Source of the DNA: Sphingobium lactosutens DS20
Lineage (GTDB): Bacteria > Pseudomonadota > Alphaproteobacteria > Sphingomonadales > Sphingomonadaceae
Direction: 5' to 3'
Assembly: GCF_000445105.1 (NCBI RefSeq)
Contig: NZ_ATDP01000071.1
Coordinates: 186,001-250,000, forward strand
DNA: 64,000 nucleotides
Made by a program: the position numbers and the translations under genes. This document shows, in pieces, positions 37,434 through 46,833 of the stretch (position 1 is its first letter; the number at the start of each line of letters is the position of its first letter). The notes below the pieces were generated by a model, which had not been told where the DNA came from, did not search any database, and worked only from the letters and a program-made list of their open reading frames with translations.

Positions 37434-38575
37434 GTCCGCTGCTCCAGCACGCGCCGATAGATGCCGATCGTCGTTGCCGCCATTTCCCGCCAGGACCCCA
37501 TAGTTTCTCCATAGGCGCGCGCACGGGCACCCTGCTCCCGCGTCATGGCGGCGCTTTCGATCAGGGGCAAGAGCGCCCGGCCCAAGGCCTGCGCATCCCC
37601 CGCCGGGACGCGGGTGGCTACGCCCTCCGGCAACTGGCCGAACATGCCCGCGTCCGACGTCACCATCGCCTTGCCATGGTGAAGCGCGGAAAGAAATGCG
37701 CCGCTCGAATCGATATGGCGATAGGGAAAGACGATCATGTCCGCGCGCGCCATATGCGCGTCGAGCCGGGCTTCGGTCAGGAAGCCGAAGTCCGTGATCA
37801 GCCGGTCGGCGAAACCGGCGCGCGTCACGGCGTCGATCATCGGCGCCATGTCGATGAAGGGTTTGCCCGCGATCACCAGTTCGAAGCGACGACCCGCGCG
37901 CCAGAGGGAAAGGCAGGCGTCGATCAGCACGTCCACGCCCTTATAGGGGCGGATGGTGCCGAAAAAGAGCAGACGCGGCAGCAGCGGGGGCGGCACGGCG
38001 GCCAGGTCGGCCAGCGTGGCTGGCGCGAGGCGCATGGGCGGGTGCGGTGTCACATGGATGCCGGCCGGGTCGATGCCCTGCGCCATTAGCGCGGCGCGGG
38101 TCGTTTCCCCATGCACGATCAGCGCGGCGAACCGGTCGAGCAGCGCGCGATAGCCGCGTCCCTGAACCCCGGCATCGGCATGATAGGCGTCGGCATTGTG
38201 GACGGTGTGGACCAGCGCCACGCGGCCCGCCAGCCGCTGCAACATCAGCCGGTCTGCGGGCGCGAGCGGCAGCCATTGGACATGGACGACATCGGCTTGC
38301 GTCAGCGGGCGCATATCCCCCAGCGCGCAGGCCAGCCCATATTCCGCCGCCTTCGCCAGACGAAAGGCGCGCCCTTCGCCCAGCCGATCGCGCAGCGCCT
38401 CGCTGCGGCGAAAGAAATGGGGGCGATAGCGATAGCCCTGCGGTTCGATGGCATCGGTCGCGCGCATCGGGCGGCCGAGCAGCGTCACCTGCGCCCCCTC
38501 CCCGGCCAGCGCCGCGCACAGGCTGTCGTCATAGCGCCCGGTGAAAAGCGACGGATCAAGCATCGCGACTTTCAT
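37430..38575 (-). CDS. Glycosyltransferase family 4 (GT-B)
   Basis: This 381-residue retaining-type GT-B enzyme has an N-terminal acceptor domain with HTVHNADAYH and VHGETTRAAL, and a C-terminal donor domain with LLFFGTIRPYKGVDVLIDA near residue 205 and FPYRHIDSSGAFLSALHHGKAMVTSD near 290 (the EX7E-equivalent region, here with Ser/Asp in place of the first Glu). ATG 38575 is chosen because it overlaps the flippase stop by 4 bases; the frame continues upstream into that gene. It adds one sugar to the repeat unit on the cytosolic face. Confidence 0.88.
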   Translation of the reverse strand: MKVAMLDPSLFTGRYDDSLCAALAGEGAQVTLLGRPMRATDAIEPQGYRYRPHFFRRSEALRDRLGEGRAFRLAKAAEYGLACALGDMRPLTQADVVHVQWLPLAPADRLMLQRLAGRVALVHTVHNADAYHADAGVQGRGYRALLDRFAALIVHGETTRAALMAQGIDPAGIHVTPHPPMRLAPATLADLAAVPPPLLPRLLFFGTIRPYKGVDVLIDACLSLWRAGRRFELVIAGKPFIDMAPMIDAVTRAGFADRLITDFGFLTEARLDAHMARADMIVFPYRHIDSSGAFLSALHHGKAMVTSDAGMFGQLPEGVATRVPAGDAQALGRALLPLIESAAMTREQGARARAYGETMGSWREMAATTIGIYRRVLEQRT

Positions 38576-39873
38576 GCGCGCGCCAGCTTTCGGAGCGAGA
38601 GAAGATGCAGCGCCGCCACCGCAAGGAGTGTGAGCGCGTAAAGCGTCAGGAAACCAAGGTCGAAGCGGCGGGGGAAGACCAGCAGCGCCAGCGGCGCGCT
38701 GACCAGCGAACCGACAAGAAAGGGCAGCGACCGGGCGAGAAGATGCGCGAACCGGCCGAGCGCCGCCTGGACATAGACCGACACGCTGATGACCGTCAGC
38801 GCGGCGAGCGCCAGCAGGATAAGGCCGATGTCCGCCCGGTCGATGCTGGCCTGGCCATCGAACAGGATCATGAACAGCCTGTCGCCCGCCCCCCACAGGA
38901 CCGCCGCCAGCGCCAGCGCGAACAGCATTGCAGCACCCAGCGCCCGGCCCAGCAATTGCCGCAGCCGCGGCCGGTCGCCGGCATGATAGGCGCGGGTGAT
39001 GCGCGGCAGCGCCGCCTCCACCAGGGCGCGGACCAGCATCGACAGGGCGCGCGCCATCTTGAAGAAGAAATCGAACACCAACATCGGCCGCGCGTCCGAC
39101 GTCGCCGCCGCGATGGTGAAATAGGGCGCGTTATAGGCGATGATGTCCGACAGGGTGAATGCCGCCGACGCGCCAATGTCGCGCAGATAGTGGCGGCGGA
39201 CATGGCCGCCGCCGACGCGCACCGACAGCCAGTGATGGGCGCGCATTCCCAGCCGCCGGTGGACATGGCCGATGGCGATGCCGATCATGACGGCGCTGGC
39301 AACCAGTTGCAGCGCCACTGACAAACGGGGGTCGAGGCCCGCAAGGATCGCCAGCAGCAGCATGATGGTGAGCACCCGGCGCGCGCAATCAAGCGCCTCC
39401 CACAGAAAGTTGCCATCGACCGCCGCCAGCGCGCGCTTCGCCAGCAAAGCCGGAAGGTTGAGGCAGGCGGATAGAAAGAAGAGCAGGAACAGCAAGGGCA
39501 TAGCCGTCGCCAGCCAGTTCATGGCGAGCGCGACCAGCAAGATCAGCGTGCCGCCCGCCACCAGCAGCACCAGGAACAGGAACAGCACGCCCATTTCCTC
39601 CAGCCGGAAGCCGCCATCGTCCGCCTCCTCGCCGCGCCCCAGCCAGTGCCGCCGCAACCGGGCGTAAATGATGCTGGTGAGGCCGAACTCCGCCGAAATG
39701 GTGAAGTTGCCGAACGCGACCAGCAGCAGGAAGGCCTGAAATTCCGCGATGGGCAGCACGCGCACGAATACGAAGGTGACGGCAAAGCCCCAGACCAGCA
39801 CCAGCCCGACATTGGCGAGTTTCACCAGGGCCAGGACACGGGCACTGCCCTCCAGCCGGGCAAGGCGGCTCAT
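38572..39873 (-). CDS. Lipopolysaccharide/exopolysaccharide flippase (Wzx-like, MOP superfamily)
   Basis: This 433-residue protein has about twelve to fourteen membrane segments and an amphipathic N-terminus (LARLEGSARVLALVKLANVGLVLVWGF). Its layout is that of Wzx/polysaccharide-biosynthesis flippases, which move undecaprenyl-linked repeat units to the periplasm. It overlaps both neighbours by 4 bases. Primary sequence of this family is weakly conserved, so the call rests on topology and position. Confidence 0.82.
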   Translation of the reverse strand: MSRLARLEGSARVLALVKLANVGLVLVWGFAVTFVFVRVLPIAEFQAFLLLVAFGNFTISAEFGLTSIIYARLRRHWLGRGEEADDGGFRLEEMGVLFLFLVLLVAGGTLILLVALAMNWLATAMPLLFLLFFLSACLNLPALLAKRALAAVDGNFLWEALDCARRVLTIMLLLAILAGLDPRLSVALQLVASAVMIGIAIGHVHRRLGMRAHHWLSVRVGGGHVRRHYLRDIGASAAFTLSDIIAYNAPYFTIAAATSDARPMLVFDFFFKMARALSMLVRALVEAALPRITRAYHAGDRPRLRQLLGRALGAAMLFALALAAVLWGAGDRLFMILFDGQASIDRADIGLILLALAALTVISVSVYVQAALGRFAHLLARSLPFLVGSLVSAPLALLVFPRRFDLGFLTLYALTLLAVAALHLLSLRKLARA

Positions 39874-40607
39874 CGCGGCTTGCGCGCCCGAAACAGCCGG
39901 TCGTCGAGCGCGTAGAAATGGCGCAGATCGGGGTCGATCGAGTTGGCGTCAATCTCTTCCAGATCGAAACCCGCCGCGCGGATGCGGTCGGCGAAATCGG
40001 GGCCATATTGGCGGACATGGTCCCACTGGCCAAAGCGCCGCTCCCGCTCGCGCGGGGGCATGGCGAAGCTGCCATCCTCTGTCGGCTTGTCCCATAATGG
40101 TACGATCAGCCAGGCTTCGCCGCCCGGTTTCAACGCGCGCAAGATATTGTGCAGCACCGCCATGTCGTCGGGCACATGCTCCATCACATGGCTGGCGTAG
40201 AAGAGGTCGTAGCGATCGACGTCGGCCAGTTCCATCAGGTCGACGCGCCGCATGGCCGGCACCGTGTAGCGCGCGGGGTCGAGATCGGCGGGGACATAGT
40301 CGGCGGCAGTGGAAAAGCGGCGGACCAGGCTGCCCTCATTAGGCGCCATGTGCAGCACCGAGCCCTCGACCGGCACGGTCAGCCGCCCTTCCCCGATCAG
40401 CCAGTTCATCAGCCGCTCGCGCGGGGATGCGCCGCAGGCCGGGCAACCCCATTCGGGATTGTCGCCATAGCGGAAGAAGCCCACCACAGTCCTGCCACAA
40501 GCCGGGCAGCCGCGCGACGCGCGCGCGCCCAGCGACTGGCGCAGTTTCAGCGCGGTCCGGGTCAAATGCTTGCCGGCGGCCTTGGCCACCCGCTGAACAG
40601 TAATCAC
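39870..40607 (-). CDS. Class I methyltransferase with N-terminal zinc-ribbon-like cysteines
   Basis: In this 245-residue protein, CPAC at residues 34-37 and CPAC near 55 make a four-cysteine ribbon, followed by a degenerate motif I (VLHMAPNEGSLVRRF near 84) and the methyltransferase core with FYASHVMEHVPDD near 137 and LKPGGEAWLIVPLW near 158. It probably methylates a glycan or a lipid-linked intermediate. GTG start at 40607 with GGAG 6 bases upstream. It overlaps the flippase gene by 4 bases. Confidence 0.82.
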   Translation of the reverse strand: MITVQRVAKAAGKHLTRTALKLRQSLGARASRGCPACGRTVVGFFRYGDNPEWGCPACGASPRERLMNWLIGEGRLTVPVEGSVLHMAPNEGSLVRRFSTAADYVPADLDPARYTVPAMRRVDLMELADVDRYDLFYASHVMEHVPDDMAVLHNILRALKPGGEAWLIVPLWDKPTEDGSFAMPPRERERRFGQWDHVRQYGPDFADRIRAAGFDLEEIDANSIDPDLRHFYALDDRLFRARKPR

Positions 40608-40669
40608 GTCAATCTCCGCATGGGGTCAGGCGAGCGCCTATACTATATCGCCGCGCAGAAGCGAGAGGG

Positions 40670-41800
40670 TCAGCGCGATTGCGCCGGGTTCCAGATGGTG
40701 ACGGTGCGCCCGCGCATCGCCTTTGTCACGCCCTGCAACGTCGCGGCATAGGCGATCAGCATGTCGACCAACGCCGCCAGCGGGCCGCGCCGCGCGCGAA
40801 GGCCCGTCATGACGGCGACGGCGACAGCAGCCATGCCGAGGGCGAACAGCAGAGGAGAGACGCGCCACGCAAGGATTGCGGCGGCGAGCGCCCCGATCAA
40901 GATGAACGCTCCGCCGAACCAGCGGACGATCTTGCGCGAGGCATATTTGAAGCGGTCGATCGCGGCCAGGCGGCGCAATTGCGGGCGCAGATAGCGGTGC
41001 GTGTGCCAGGCGCGCGCGGCGATGCGGACCTTGCGCCGATATTCGTCGCCACGCGCCGTCACCAGCCGTTCGCGGGCGATGACATCCTTCGCCTTGATGA
41101 GCCGCCGGCCCGCGAACACAACCGCCATCGACACGGTAAGGTCGTCGAGCACGCTGTCGGGAAAGTCGGGATAAAGGCTGCGGCGGATCGAAAAGATGGA
41201 GCCATCCGCGCCCAGCACGTTGCCGGTGCGCGATTCCTCGTCCTTCAACCGTTCCTCCAGCCGCCAGTAAAGCGACCCGACCGAAGCGGTGGCGCTTTCG
41301 TCGGCGCCGACATAGTGGAGCGATCCCAGCACGCCGCCAATGTCGGGATCGGCATAGCGGGCGAGCAGCCGGTCGATGGCGTCGGGGTCCAGCAGCACAT
41401 TGGCATCGGTGAAGATCAGCACATCGCCGCGCGCGCGGGCGGCAAGCTGCTTCATGCCATGCGCCTTGCCGCTGCGGCCGGGGCCGCGCAGCAGGGTGAC
41501 AGGGCCAGCCGCCGCGATCAGGTCGCCGGTGCCGTCGCTCGACCCATCATCGAAGGCGAGGCACTCAAGATCGGGGTGGCGCTGGCGCAGCATCGCCAGA
41601 TTGGCGAGCTTGTCCGGCATCGCCGCGGCTTCATTATAGGCGCAGAACAGCAGTGAGGCGCTGGGGGCCGGCACTGCGACCGGATGCTCCGGCCGGGTCG
41701 GCAGCGCGCGCAGGACCAGCGGGTAACAGAGAAACGGCCAAGCGACGGCGATCAGGCACAGCGCCAGTATCACCAGCAAAATCAGGTCGATCGCCGCCAT
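40670..41800 (-). CDS. Glycosyltransferase family 2, membrane-associated
   Basis: This 376-residue protein has an N-terminal membrane segment (6-30), a GT-A domain with LLFCAYNEAAAM, AFDDGSSDGTGD and the metal-binding FTDANVLLDPDAI (DxD-like DAN), then LGADGSIFSIRRSLYP and DDLTVSM acceptor-site motifs, and two or three C-terminal membrane segments (about 290-340). It resembles processive or exopolysaccharide GT2 enzymes. It lies 2 bases after the initiating transferase; the ATG 41800 follows AAGG by about 10 bases. Confidence 0.88.
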   Translation of the reverse strand: MAAIDLILLVILALCLIAVAWPFLCYPLVLRALPTRPEHPVAVPAPSASLLFCAYNEAAAMPDKLANLAMLRQRHPDLECLAFDDGSSDGTGDLIAAAGPVTLLRGPGRSGKAHGMKQLAARARGDVLIFTDANVLLDPDAIDRLLARYADPDIGGVLGSLHYVGADESATASVGSLYWRLEERLKDEESRTGNVLGADGSIFSIRRSLYPDFPDSVLDDLTVSMAVVFAGRRLIKAKDVIARERLVTARGDEYRRKVRIAARAWHTHRYLRPQLRRLAAIDRFKYASRKIVRWFGGAFILIGALAAAILAWRVSPLLFALGMAAVAVAVMTGLRARRGPLAALVDMLIAYAATLQGVTKAMRGRTVTIWNPAQSR

Positions 41801-41802
41801 TA

Positions 41803-43152
41803 TTAATAGGCCTTGTGATGGACGAGCACGCCCAGCGTCGCGACGATGATGCGCATGTCGCGCCAGATCGACCAGTCGCTGACATATTCCAGGTCCGACT
41901 GAAGCCGGTCGATCAGGTCCTGATGATGGTCGGTCGAGCCGCGATGGCCGCGCACCTGGGCTAGGCCGGTCATCCCCGGCTTGATGCAATGGCGCGCCCA
42001 GTAACGCGGGTCGACTTCCCAATAAAGGCTGTTGCCCGCCTTGGCCGCGGCGGCATGGGGACGTGGGCCAACGATGCTCATGTCGCCTTTCAGCACATTG
42101 AAAAGCTGCGGTAATTCATCGATGCTGGTGCGCCGCAGGAAAGCGCCGACACGGGTCACGCGATCATCGTCGCGCCGGGTCAATGTCGCGGCCTGATGAT
42201 CGCTCGCATCGGTCCGCATCGAGCGAAATTTGTAGATGGAAAAGGAGCGCGCATCCTTGCCGATGCGCGGCTGGCGAAACAGCGCCGGGCCGGGACTGGT
42301 CAGACGCACCGCGAGCGCCGCGCCGATCAGGACTGGCGACAGCAGGATCGTGGCCGTGCCGGCAACGATCAGGTCGAACAGGCGCTTGACCAGGCGATCG
42401 CGAAACTGGAGCGGCCCGCCCGCGACGATGATCGTGGGCTGGCCATCGAACTGGTCGACGCGCGCAGGGGCGAAGCGCAGCAATTCGGGCACGACGATTT
42501 CGCCGCGCGCGGACAAGGATTTGAGCGCCGCCGACCAGTCATCCATGCGCTCCATCGGGCAGGCGACGATGACCCGTTCCGCCATGCCCACCGCGCCGGC
42601 CAGCCGGGCGGCCATGTCGGCGTCATGCCGTTCGGGGTGGAGATTGGCGGCATCGGCGTCGATGATGCTGGCGTGAAAGCCGGTCGCGATCGTCACCCCG
42701 TCCAGGATGACGGCGGTCAGATGCGGCACGCCGCCCAGCAGGCTGACCGCCAGCCGCGCCACCGCCACCCGCACCAGCGCCAGCGCCGCCGCGCCCAGCC
42801 CCAGCCCCGTGACAAAGGTCAGGCGCGACAATTGCTCGGCAATCTTGCCCAGATAGACGATCAACAGCATCAGCAGCGCCGCCTGCGCCAGCGCCCACAG
42901 CGCCCGCACGATCCCGCGCCGCAGATGGTCGATCGTGTTGATGCCATAGGCCCCGCCTTGCACCGCCAGCAGCGCATAAAGCGGCGCCACCATGGCGAAC
43001 ATGACGATGCCGTGCGGCTTGCCCGGCTCGCCCCATAGCGCGCCCAGCACGAACCAGTTTGCGGCCAGGAAGGCGCAGAATAGCCCCGCCATGTCCCCCG
43101 CCAGACACAGCGCATAGAGGCGCAACCGCACCATTTCCTTGGAAACTGTCAT
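41803..43152 (-). CDS. Initiating sugar transferase (undecaprenyl-phosphate phosphoglycosyltransferase)
   Basis: This is a 449-residue polyprenyl-phosphate transferase. Four to five N-terminal membrane segments (about 10-130) and a nucleotide-fold middle are followed by the conserved bacterial sugar-transferase domain: [56 protein letters not shown] and the C-terminal [12 protein letters not shown]. It loads the first sugar-1-phosphate onto undecaprenyl phosphate. The start is uncertain: ATGs at 43182, 43173, 43170, 43167 and 43152 are in frame; 43152 has GGTAG upstream. Confidence 0.9.
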   Translation of the reverse strand: MTVSKEMVRLRLYALCLAGDMAGLFCAFLAANWFVLGALWGEPGKPHGIVMFAMVAPLYALLAVQGGAYGINTIDHLRRGIVRALWALAQAALLMLLIVYLGKIAEQLSRLTFVTGLGLGAAALALVRVAVARLAVSLLGGVPHLTAVILDGVTIATGFHASIIDADAANLHPERHDADMAARLAGAVGMAERVIVACPMERMDDWSAALKSLSARGEIVVPELLRFAPARVDQFDGQPTIIVAGGPLQFRDRLVKRLFDLIVAGTATILLSPVLIGAALAVRLTSPGPALFRQPRIGKDARSFSIYKFRSMRTDASDHQAATLTRRDDDRVTRVGAFLRRTSIDELPQLFNVLKGDMSIVGPRPHAAAAKAGNSLYWEVDPRYWARHCIKPGMTGLAQVRGHRGSTDHHQDLIDRLQSDLEYVSDWSIWRDMRIIVATLGVLVHHKAY

Positions 43153-43267
43153 GCTGCTACCGTGCATCATCATCGGCTGCATGCGTTGGCATTGTGGGCA
43201 GGCGGTGGCAAGGGGGGAGCTATGAAGACGGCGCTTCTCGACTTGGACGACCGTAGACTGAGATAAA

Positions 43268-43373
43268 TCCGTTCGTGCTGAGTAGGGGCTGAGCGAAGTC
43301 GAAGACCCGTATCGAAGCATAATCCTTCGATACGCCATTTCGCCAGGCTCAATGGCTACTCAGGACGAACGGA
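43268..43373. repeat. 106-bp nested-dyad repeat element (sphingomonad REP-like)
   Basis: The outer arms TCCGTTCGT (43268-43276) and ACGAACGGA (43365-43373) are perfect complements and extend to 18 bases with one mismatch (CTGAGTAG/CTACTCAG). A central hairpin GTATCGAAG (43309-43317) / CTTCGATAC (43325-43333) has a 7-nt loop. The internal GAGCGAAGTCGAAG string is a sequence I recall as frequent in intergenic repeats of sphingomonads. It lies between the amidotransferase stop and the sugar transferase start, so it may end or attenuate transcription of the exosortase operon. Confidence 0.85.
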
Positions 43374-43393
43374 GAGAGTCGCGCTTTTCGAAA

Positions 43394-45286
43394 CTACCCA
43401 AACAACCGCCCCAGCGCCTTGTCGAGCATCAGCAATTGCCACAGCAGCCGCCCATGGTCCGCCACGCCCGCCTTGTGGTCCGTGGCGACCTTCGCCAGCA
43501 TCCGGGCGTCGAACCAGCCGGTCTTCGTCAGAGCGGAGCCGCCGGCGATCGCGCTCGCTTCGCCCGCCAGCGCGCCGCGGAACCAAGCGCTGATCGGGGT
43601 GACGAAGCCCATTTTCTGGCGGTAGAGTATGTCCTGCGGCAGGAACGGCTCCATCGCCTTCTTCATCAGCACCTTGCCGCTGTTGCCGCGAATGCGCTGG
43701 GCCACCGGCAGGCGCGCGGCAAATTCGACCAGGCGATAGTCCAGCAAAGGTTCGCGCGCCTCCAGGCTGACGGCCATGCTCATGCGGTCGGTCTTGGTCA
43801 AAATGTCGCCGGGCAGCCAGATGCGAATATCGGCATATTGGGCGCGATCGAGCGGATCGCGTGCGGGCGCGTTCGCCATTGCCCTGATATAGCGGTCCTC
43901 GGCGCGATAGCCGCCCAGCCGGCCTTTCATCTCCTGGCTGAACAGGCGCTGGCGCAGAGCGCGGGGCGTGACGCCGACCGAGGCGGCATAGGCTTCGCCC
44001 CCCTCCCCCGCCAGTTCCAGGAAGGTCGATTTGGCGCGCAGGACGCGTGGCGCCCAGTCGGCCTTGGGATAATAGCGGCCCAGCGTTCCGAACAATGGCT
44101 GGCGCACCGATGCGGGAATGAGACCGCGCAGCCTTTCCCCCTGCATCTGGAAGCGATGGCGGCGATAGCCCGCAAAGGCTTCGTCCGCGCCATCGCCAGA
44201 CAGCGCCACCGTCACCTGCTCGCGCGCCAGTTCGCACACCCGATAAGTGGGCAGAGCCGAAGCGTCGGCGAACGGCTCGTCAAAATGATGGGCCAGCGTG
44301 TCGATCAACCCATAATCATCGGGTGATACGATGCGCGTGCGGTGATCGGTGGCAAAGCGCCGGGCCACCCGGTCGGCATAGGCGGTTTCGTCCAGGCTCG
44401 CGACATCGAAGCCGATGGTGCAGGTCTGGACCGCGCGTTGCGAGGCTTCGGCCATCAGCGCGACGACGCTGCTGCTGTCGACCCCGCCCGACAGGAACGC
44501 GCCCAGCGGCACGTCGGCGACCATGCGCGACCGCACCGCCTGCCGCATCAGCGCGACCAGTTCCTCCTCCAGCGCCTCGGGCTTCGCCTTGCTGCGGTCG
44601 GCAAAGCTGACGTCCCAGTAACGCTGTGGCTGCGGCAGTGGGCGGCCCCGCACCAGCCGCAGCGTTTCGCCCGCGCCCAGCTTGCGCACGCCCGCAACCA
44701 GGCAGGCGTCGTCGGGAATATAGCCATAGGCCATATAATCCTCGACCGCCGACAGGTCCGGCGCGCGGCGCAGCAGCGGGTGGGCGAGCAGGCTTTTCAA
44801 TTCCGATCCGAAGATCAGGCTGCCGTCCGACAACAGCGCATAGTGAAGCGGCTTCACCCCCAGCCGGTCGCGCGCCAGCCAGAGCGATTGCGCCCGCGCG
44901 TCGAACAGGGCGAAGGCGAACATGCCGTTGAAGCGATGCACGCAGTCCTCGCCCCATTGCCGGTAGCCGTGCAGGATGACTTCGGTGTCGCTGGAGGTGC
45001 GAAAGACATGGCCCTTGGCCTCCAGTTCGGCGCGGACCTCGGCAAAATTATAGATTTCGCCGTTGAAGACGACGGCGAGGCTTTCATCCTCGGTCAGCAT
45101 CGGCTGCGCGCCGCCGGCCAGGTCGATGATCGACAGGCGCAGATGGCCCAGGCCGACGCCCGGCGCGGTCCAGATGCCGCTTCCGTCCGGGCCGCGATGG
45201 GGCATCGCGTCCAGCATCGCGCGGACGCGGGCGGGATCGACGGGCTTGGCCGTTTCGAGATGGAAGATGCCCGCTATGCCGCACAT
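43394..45286 (-). CDS. XrtA-associated asparagine synthase-like amidotransferase
   Basis: This 630-residue protein has a class II glutaminase domain with Cys2 nucleophile (MCGIAGIFH), MPHRGPDGSG, VVFNGEIYNF and SSDTEV. The AsnB-like synthetase domain follows with the ATP-pyrophosphatase loop LSGGVDSSSV near residue 257 and ALSGDGADEAFAGY near 355. In exosortase A loci this family amidates a component of the exopolysaccharide rather than making free asparagine. It is encoded 11 bases after xrtA. Confidence 0.92.
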   Translation of the reverse strand: MCGIAGIFHLETAKPVDPARVRAMLDAMPHRGPDGSGIWTAPGVGLGHLRLSIIDLAGGAQPMLTEDESLAVVFNGEIYNFAEVRAELEAKGHVFRTSSDTEVILHGYRQWGEDCVHRFNGMFAFALFDARAQSLWLARDRLGVKPLHYALLSDGSLIFGSELKSLLAHPLLRRAPDLSAVEDYMAYGYIPDDACLVAGVRKLGAGETLRLVRGRPLPQPQRYWDVSFADRSKAKPEALEEELVALMRQAVRSRMVADVPLGAFLSGGVDSSSVVALMAEASQRAVQTCTIGFDVASLDETAYADRVARRFATDHRTRIVSPDDYGLIDTLAHHFDEPFADASALPTYRVCELAREQVTVALSGDGADEAFAGYRRHRFQMQGERLRGLIPASVRQPLFGTLGRYYPKADWAPRVLRAKSTFLELAGEGGEAYAASVGVTPRALRQRLFSQEMKGRLGGYRAEDRYIRAMANAPARDPLDRAQYADIRIWLPGDILTKTDRMSMAVSLEAREPLLDYRLVEFAARLPVAQRIRGNSGKVLMKKAMEPFLPQDILYRQKMGFVTPISAWFRGALAGEASAIAGGSALTKTGWFDARMLAKVATDHKAGVADHGRLLWQLLMLDKALGRLFG

Positions 45287-45297
45287 GGGATCAGGCT

Positions 45298-46833
45298 CTA
45301 GCGGATACCGATGGCGCGGTCAGCCAAAAGCCGCATGTCGCCCAGATTGCTGAGGAAGGCGGTGACGGCGGCGTCGGCATCCTGCGCTTCGGTCTGTTCG
45401 GCCGACACAAGGATAGCGACGGCGCGCTGGTCCCCGCCCAGCAGCCGGGCCTTGAGCGTCGCGAGCTTGACGGCAGGCTTGCTGCCGGTCGGCGCGCCTC
45501 CCCCCACGGCATAGGCGCTCACGACATGGCGCACGACCGGGCCGGGCGCAGTGATCTGTTCGCCCAGCGCGCCGGTCGGCGCGCGTGCGGGCGAGGACCA
45601 GACCCATTCGCTGTCGGGATCGGCCGCGCCCTGCGCGAAGCCGACCAGTTCGCGCCCTTCCGCCTGTCGCGCATAGGTGGCGATGGCGATGTCCACCACC
45701 TGACCGCGCGCATTGCGATAGCGGGCGGTGACGAAATGATCCGCGCCGTCAAAGCGCGGCCGCCAGGGATAGGCCTGGGGCGCGTCGGTGCGGGTCCAGC
45801 CGGATATGGTGGGCAGGGTCAGCGTCGGCGGCAGCGGCTCGGCGGTCGCGGCGGTCGCGGCGAGCCAGAGCGGCGCGGCCACGATCAGCGCCAGCGCGCC
45901 GCCCGCGACGAAGGACAGTGGCCGGCCCCGCACGGTCATGGATTGCAACGCGCGCGGATCAAACCAGGGATCGCCGGGCTTGCGATCGAAAAAGGGCCAG
46001 GCGGCGGCCATGACGATGATCATGATGATGGCGAAGAAGACCCAGCCATAGACGACATGATCGAAACCCACCGCCGCATCGACGGTGGTCATGTGCGCGA
46101 CCAGGATCGTGGCATAGGCGCGCACGCCATTGGCCAGGATCGACAGGCCGAGCGCGCCGATGAGGAACAGGATGCGCCGGCGCCAACTGCGAAAACAGAC
46201 ATTGCACACCAACACGCCATAGGCCGCCATGGCGATCAGGAATTTCGCGCCCGAACAGGCTTCGGCCACCTCAAAATAGCCGGTCGGCGTGGTGATGAAG
46301 ATGCCCTCCAGATGCGCGGGCACCCCGGTAAGGTCGAGCAGCAGCATCGACAGGCGCGCGGTCAGCAATTGCAGCGGCGGGACCAGTTCCTCGCCAAAGG
46401 GCACCATGAAGAAGGCGTAGAATAGCGGGAAGAGCAACGCGCGCGCCACCGCCGGTCCCAGTAGCGCGATCGTCGTGCCCTGCACCATCAGCACCAGCGC
46501 GCCATGGCGGAACAGCGCAACGCCCGCCGCCGCGCCGAGCAGCCAGACAAAGGCACCCGCGCCGAGCCACAGCAATCCCGGCGGCCAGGCGACCGGCTGC
46601 AACTGGCGCAGGCCGGGCAGCCGCTGCTGCACCAGCCAGCCGATCAGCAGGGGGACGAACAGGCAATGGCCAAAGGTCGACGCGTTCCACCAGATCGACA
46701 CCATGTCGATGACGTCGCGATGGAACAGCGCCAGGATCGCCACCGCTGTCAGGCCAAGCGCAGACAGATGCGCGCGCCATTCGCTAATCACGGACGCGGT
46801 GGTCGGCTCCTGCATCGTCGCGGTGTTCGTCAT
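45298..46833 (-). CDS. xrtA: Exosortase A fused to an EpsI domain
   Basis: This 511-residue protein is exosortase (residues 1-285, about eight membrane segments) fused to an EpsI/DUF3485 periplasmic domain (300-511). The catalytic residues are visible: Cys193 in EACSGAKFL, Arg238 in ILANGVRAY and His259 in GFDHVVYGW. Exosortase A cleaves PEP-CTERM sorting signals in the inner membrane and transfers the protein, probably coupled to exopolysaccharide. EpsI is often a separate protein; its role is unknown. It overlaps the upstream glycosyltransferase by 4 bases. Confidence 0.93.
   Translation of the reverse strand: MTNTATMQEPTTASVISEWRAHLSALGLTAVAILALFHRDVIDMVSIWWNASTFGHCLFVPLLIGWLVQQRLPGLRQLQPVAWPPGLLWLGAGAFVWLLGAAAGVALFRHGALVLMVQGTTIALLGPAVARALLFPLFYAFFMVPFGEELVPPLQLLTARLSMLLLDLTGVPAHLEGIFITTPTGYFEVAEACSGAKFLIAMAAYGVLVCNVCFRSWRRRILFLIGALGLSILANGVRAYATILVAHMTTVDAAVGFDHVVYGWVFFAIIMIIVMAAAWPFFDRKPGDPWFDPRALQSMTVRGRPLSFVAGGALALIVAAPLWLAATAATAEPLPPTLTLPTISGWTRTDAPQAYPWRPRFDGADHFVTARYRNARGQVVDIAIATYARQAEGRELVGFAQGAADPDSEWVWSSPARAPTGALGEQITAPGPVVRHVVSAYAVGGGAPTGSKPAVKLATLKARLLGGDQRAVAILVSAEQTEAQDADAAVTAFLSNLGDMRLLADRAIGIR

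Noticed and set aside
43222..43266. 14-codon plus-strand ORF (MKTALLDLDDRRLR) with a strong AAGGGGGGAG upstream
   Set aside because: Very short, no promoter seen, opposite to the operon, and it ends directly at the repeat element. The purine run is more likely chance in the leader of the sugar transferase.
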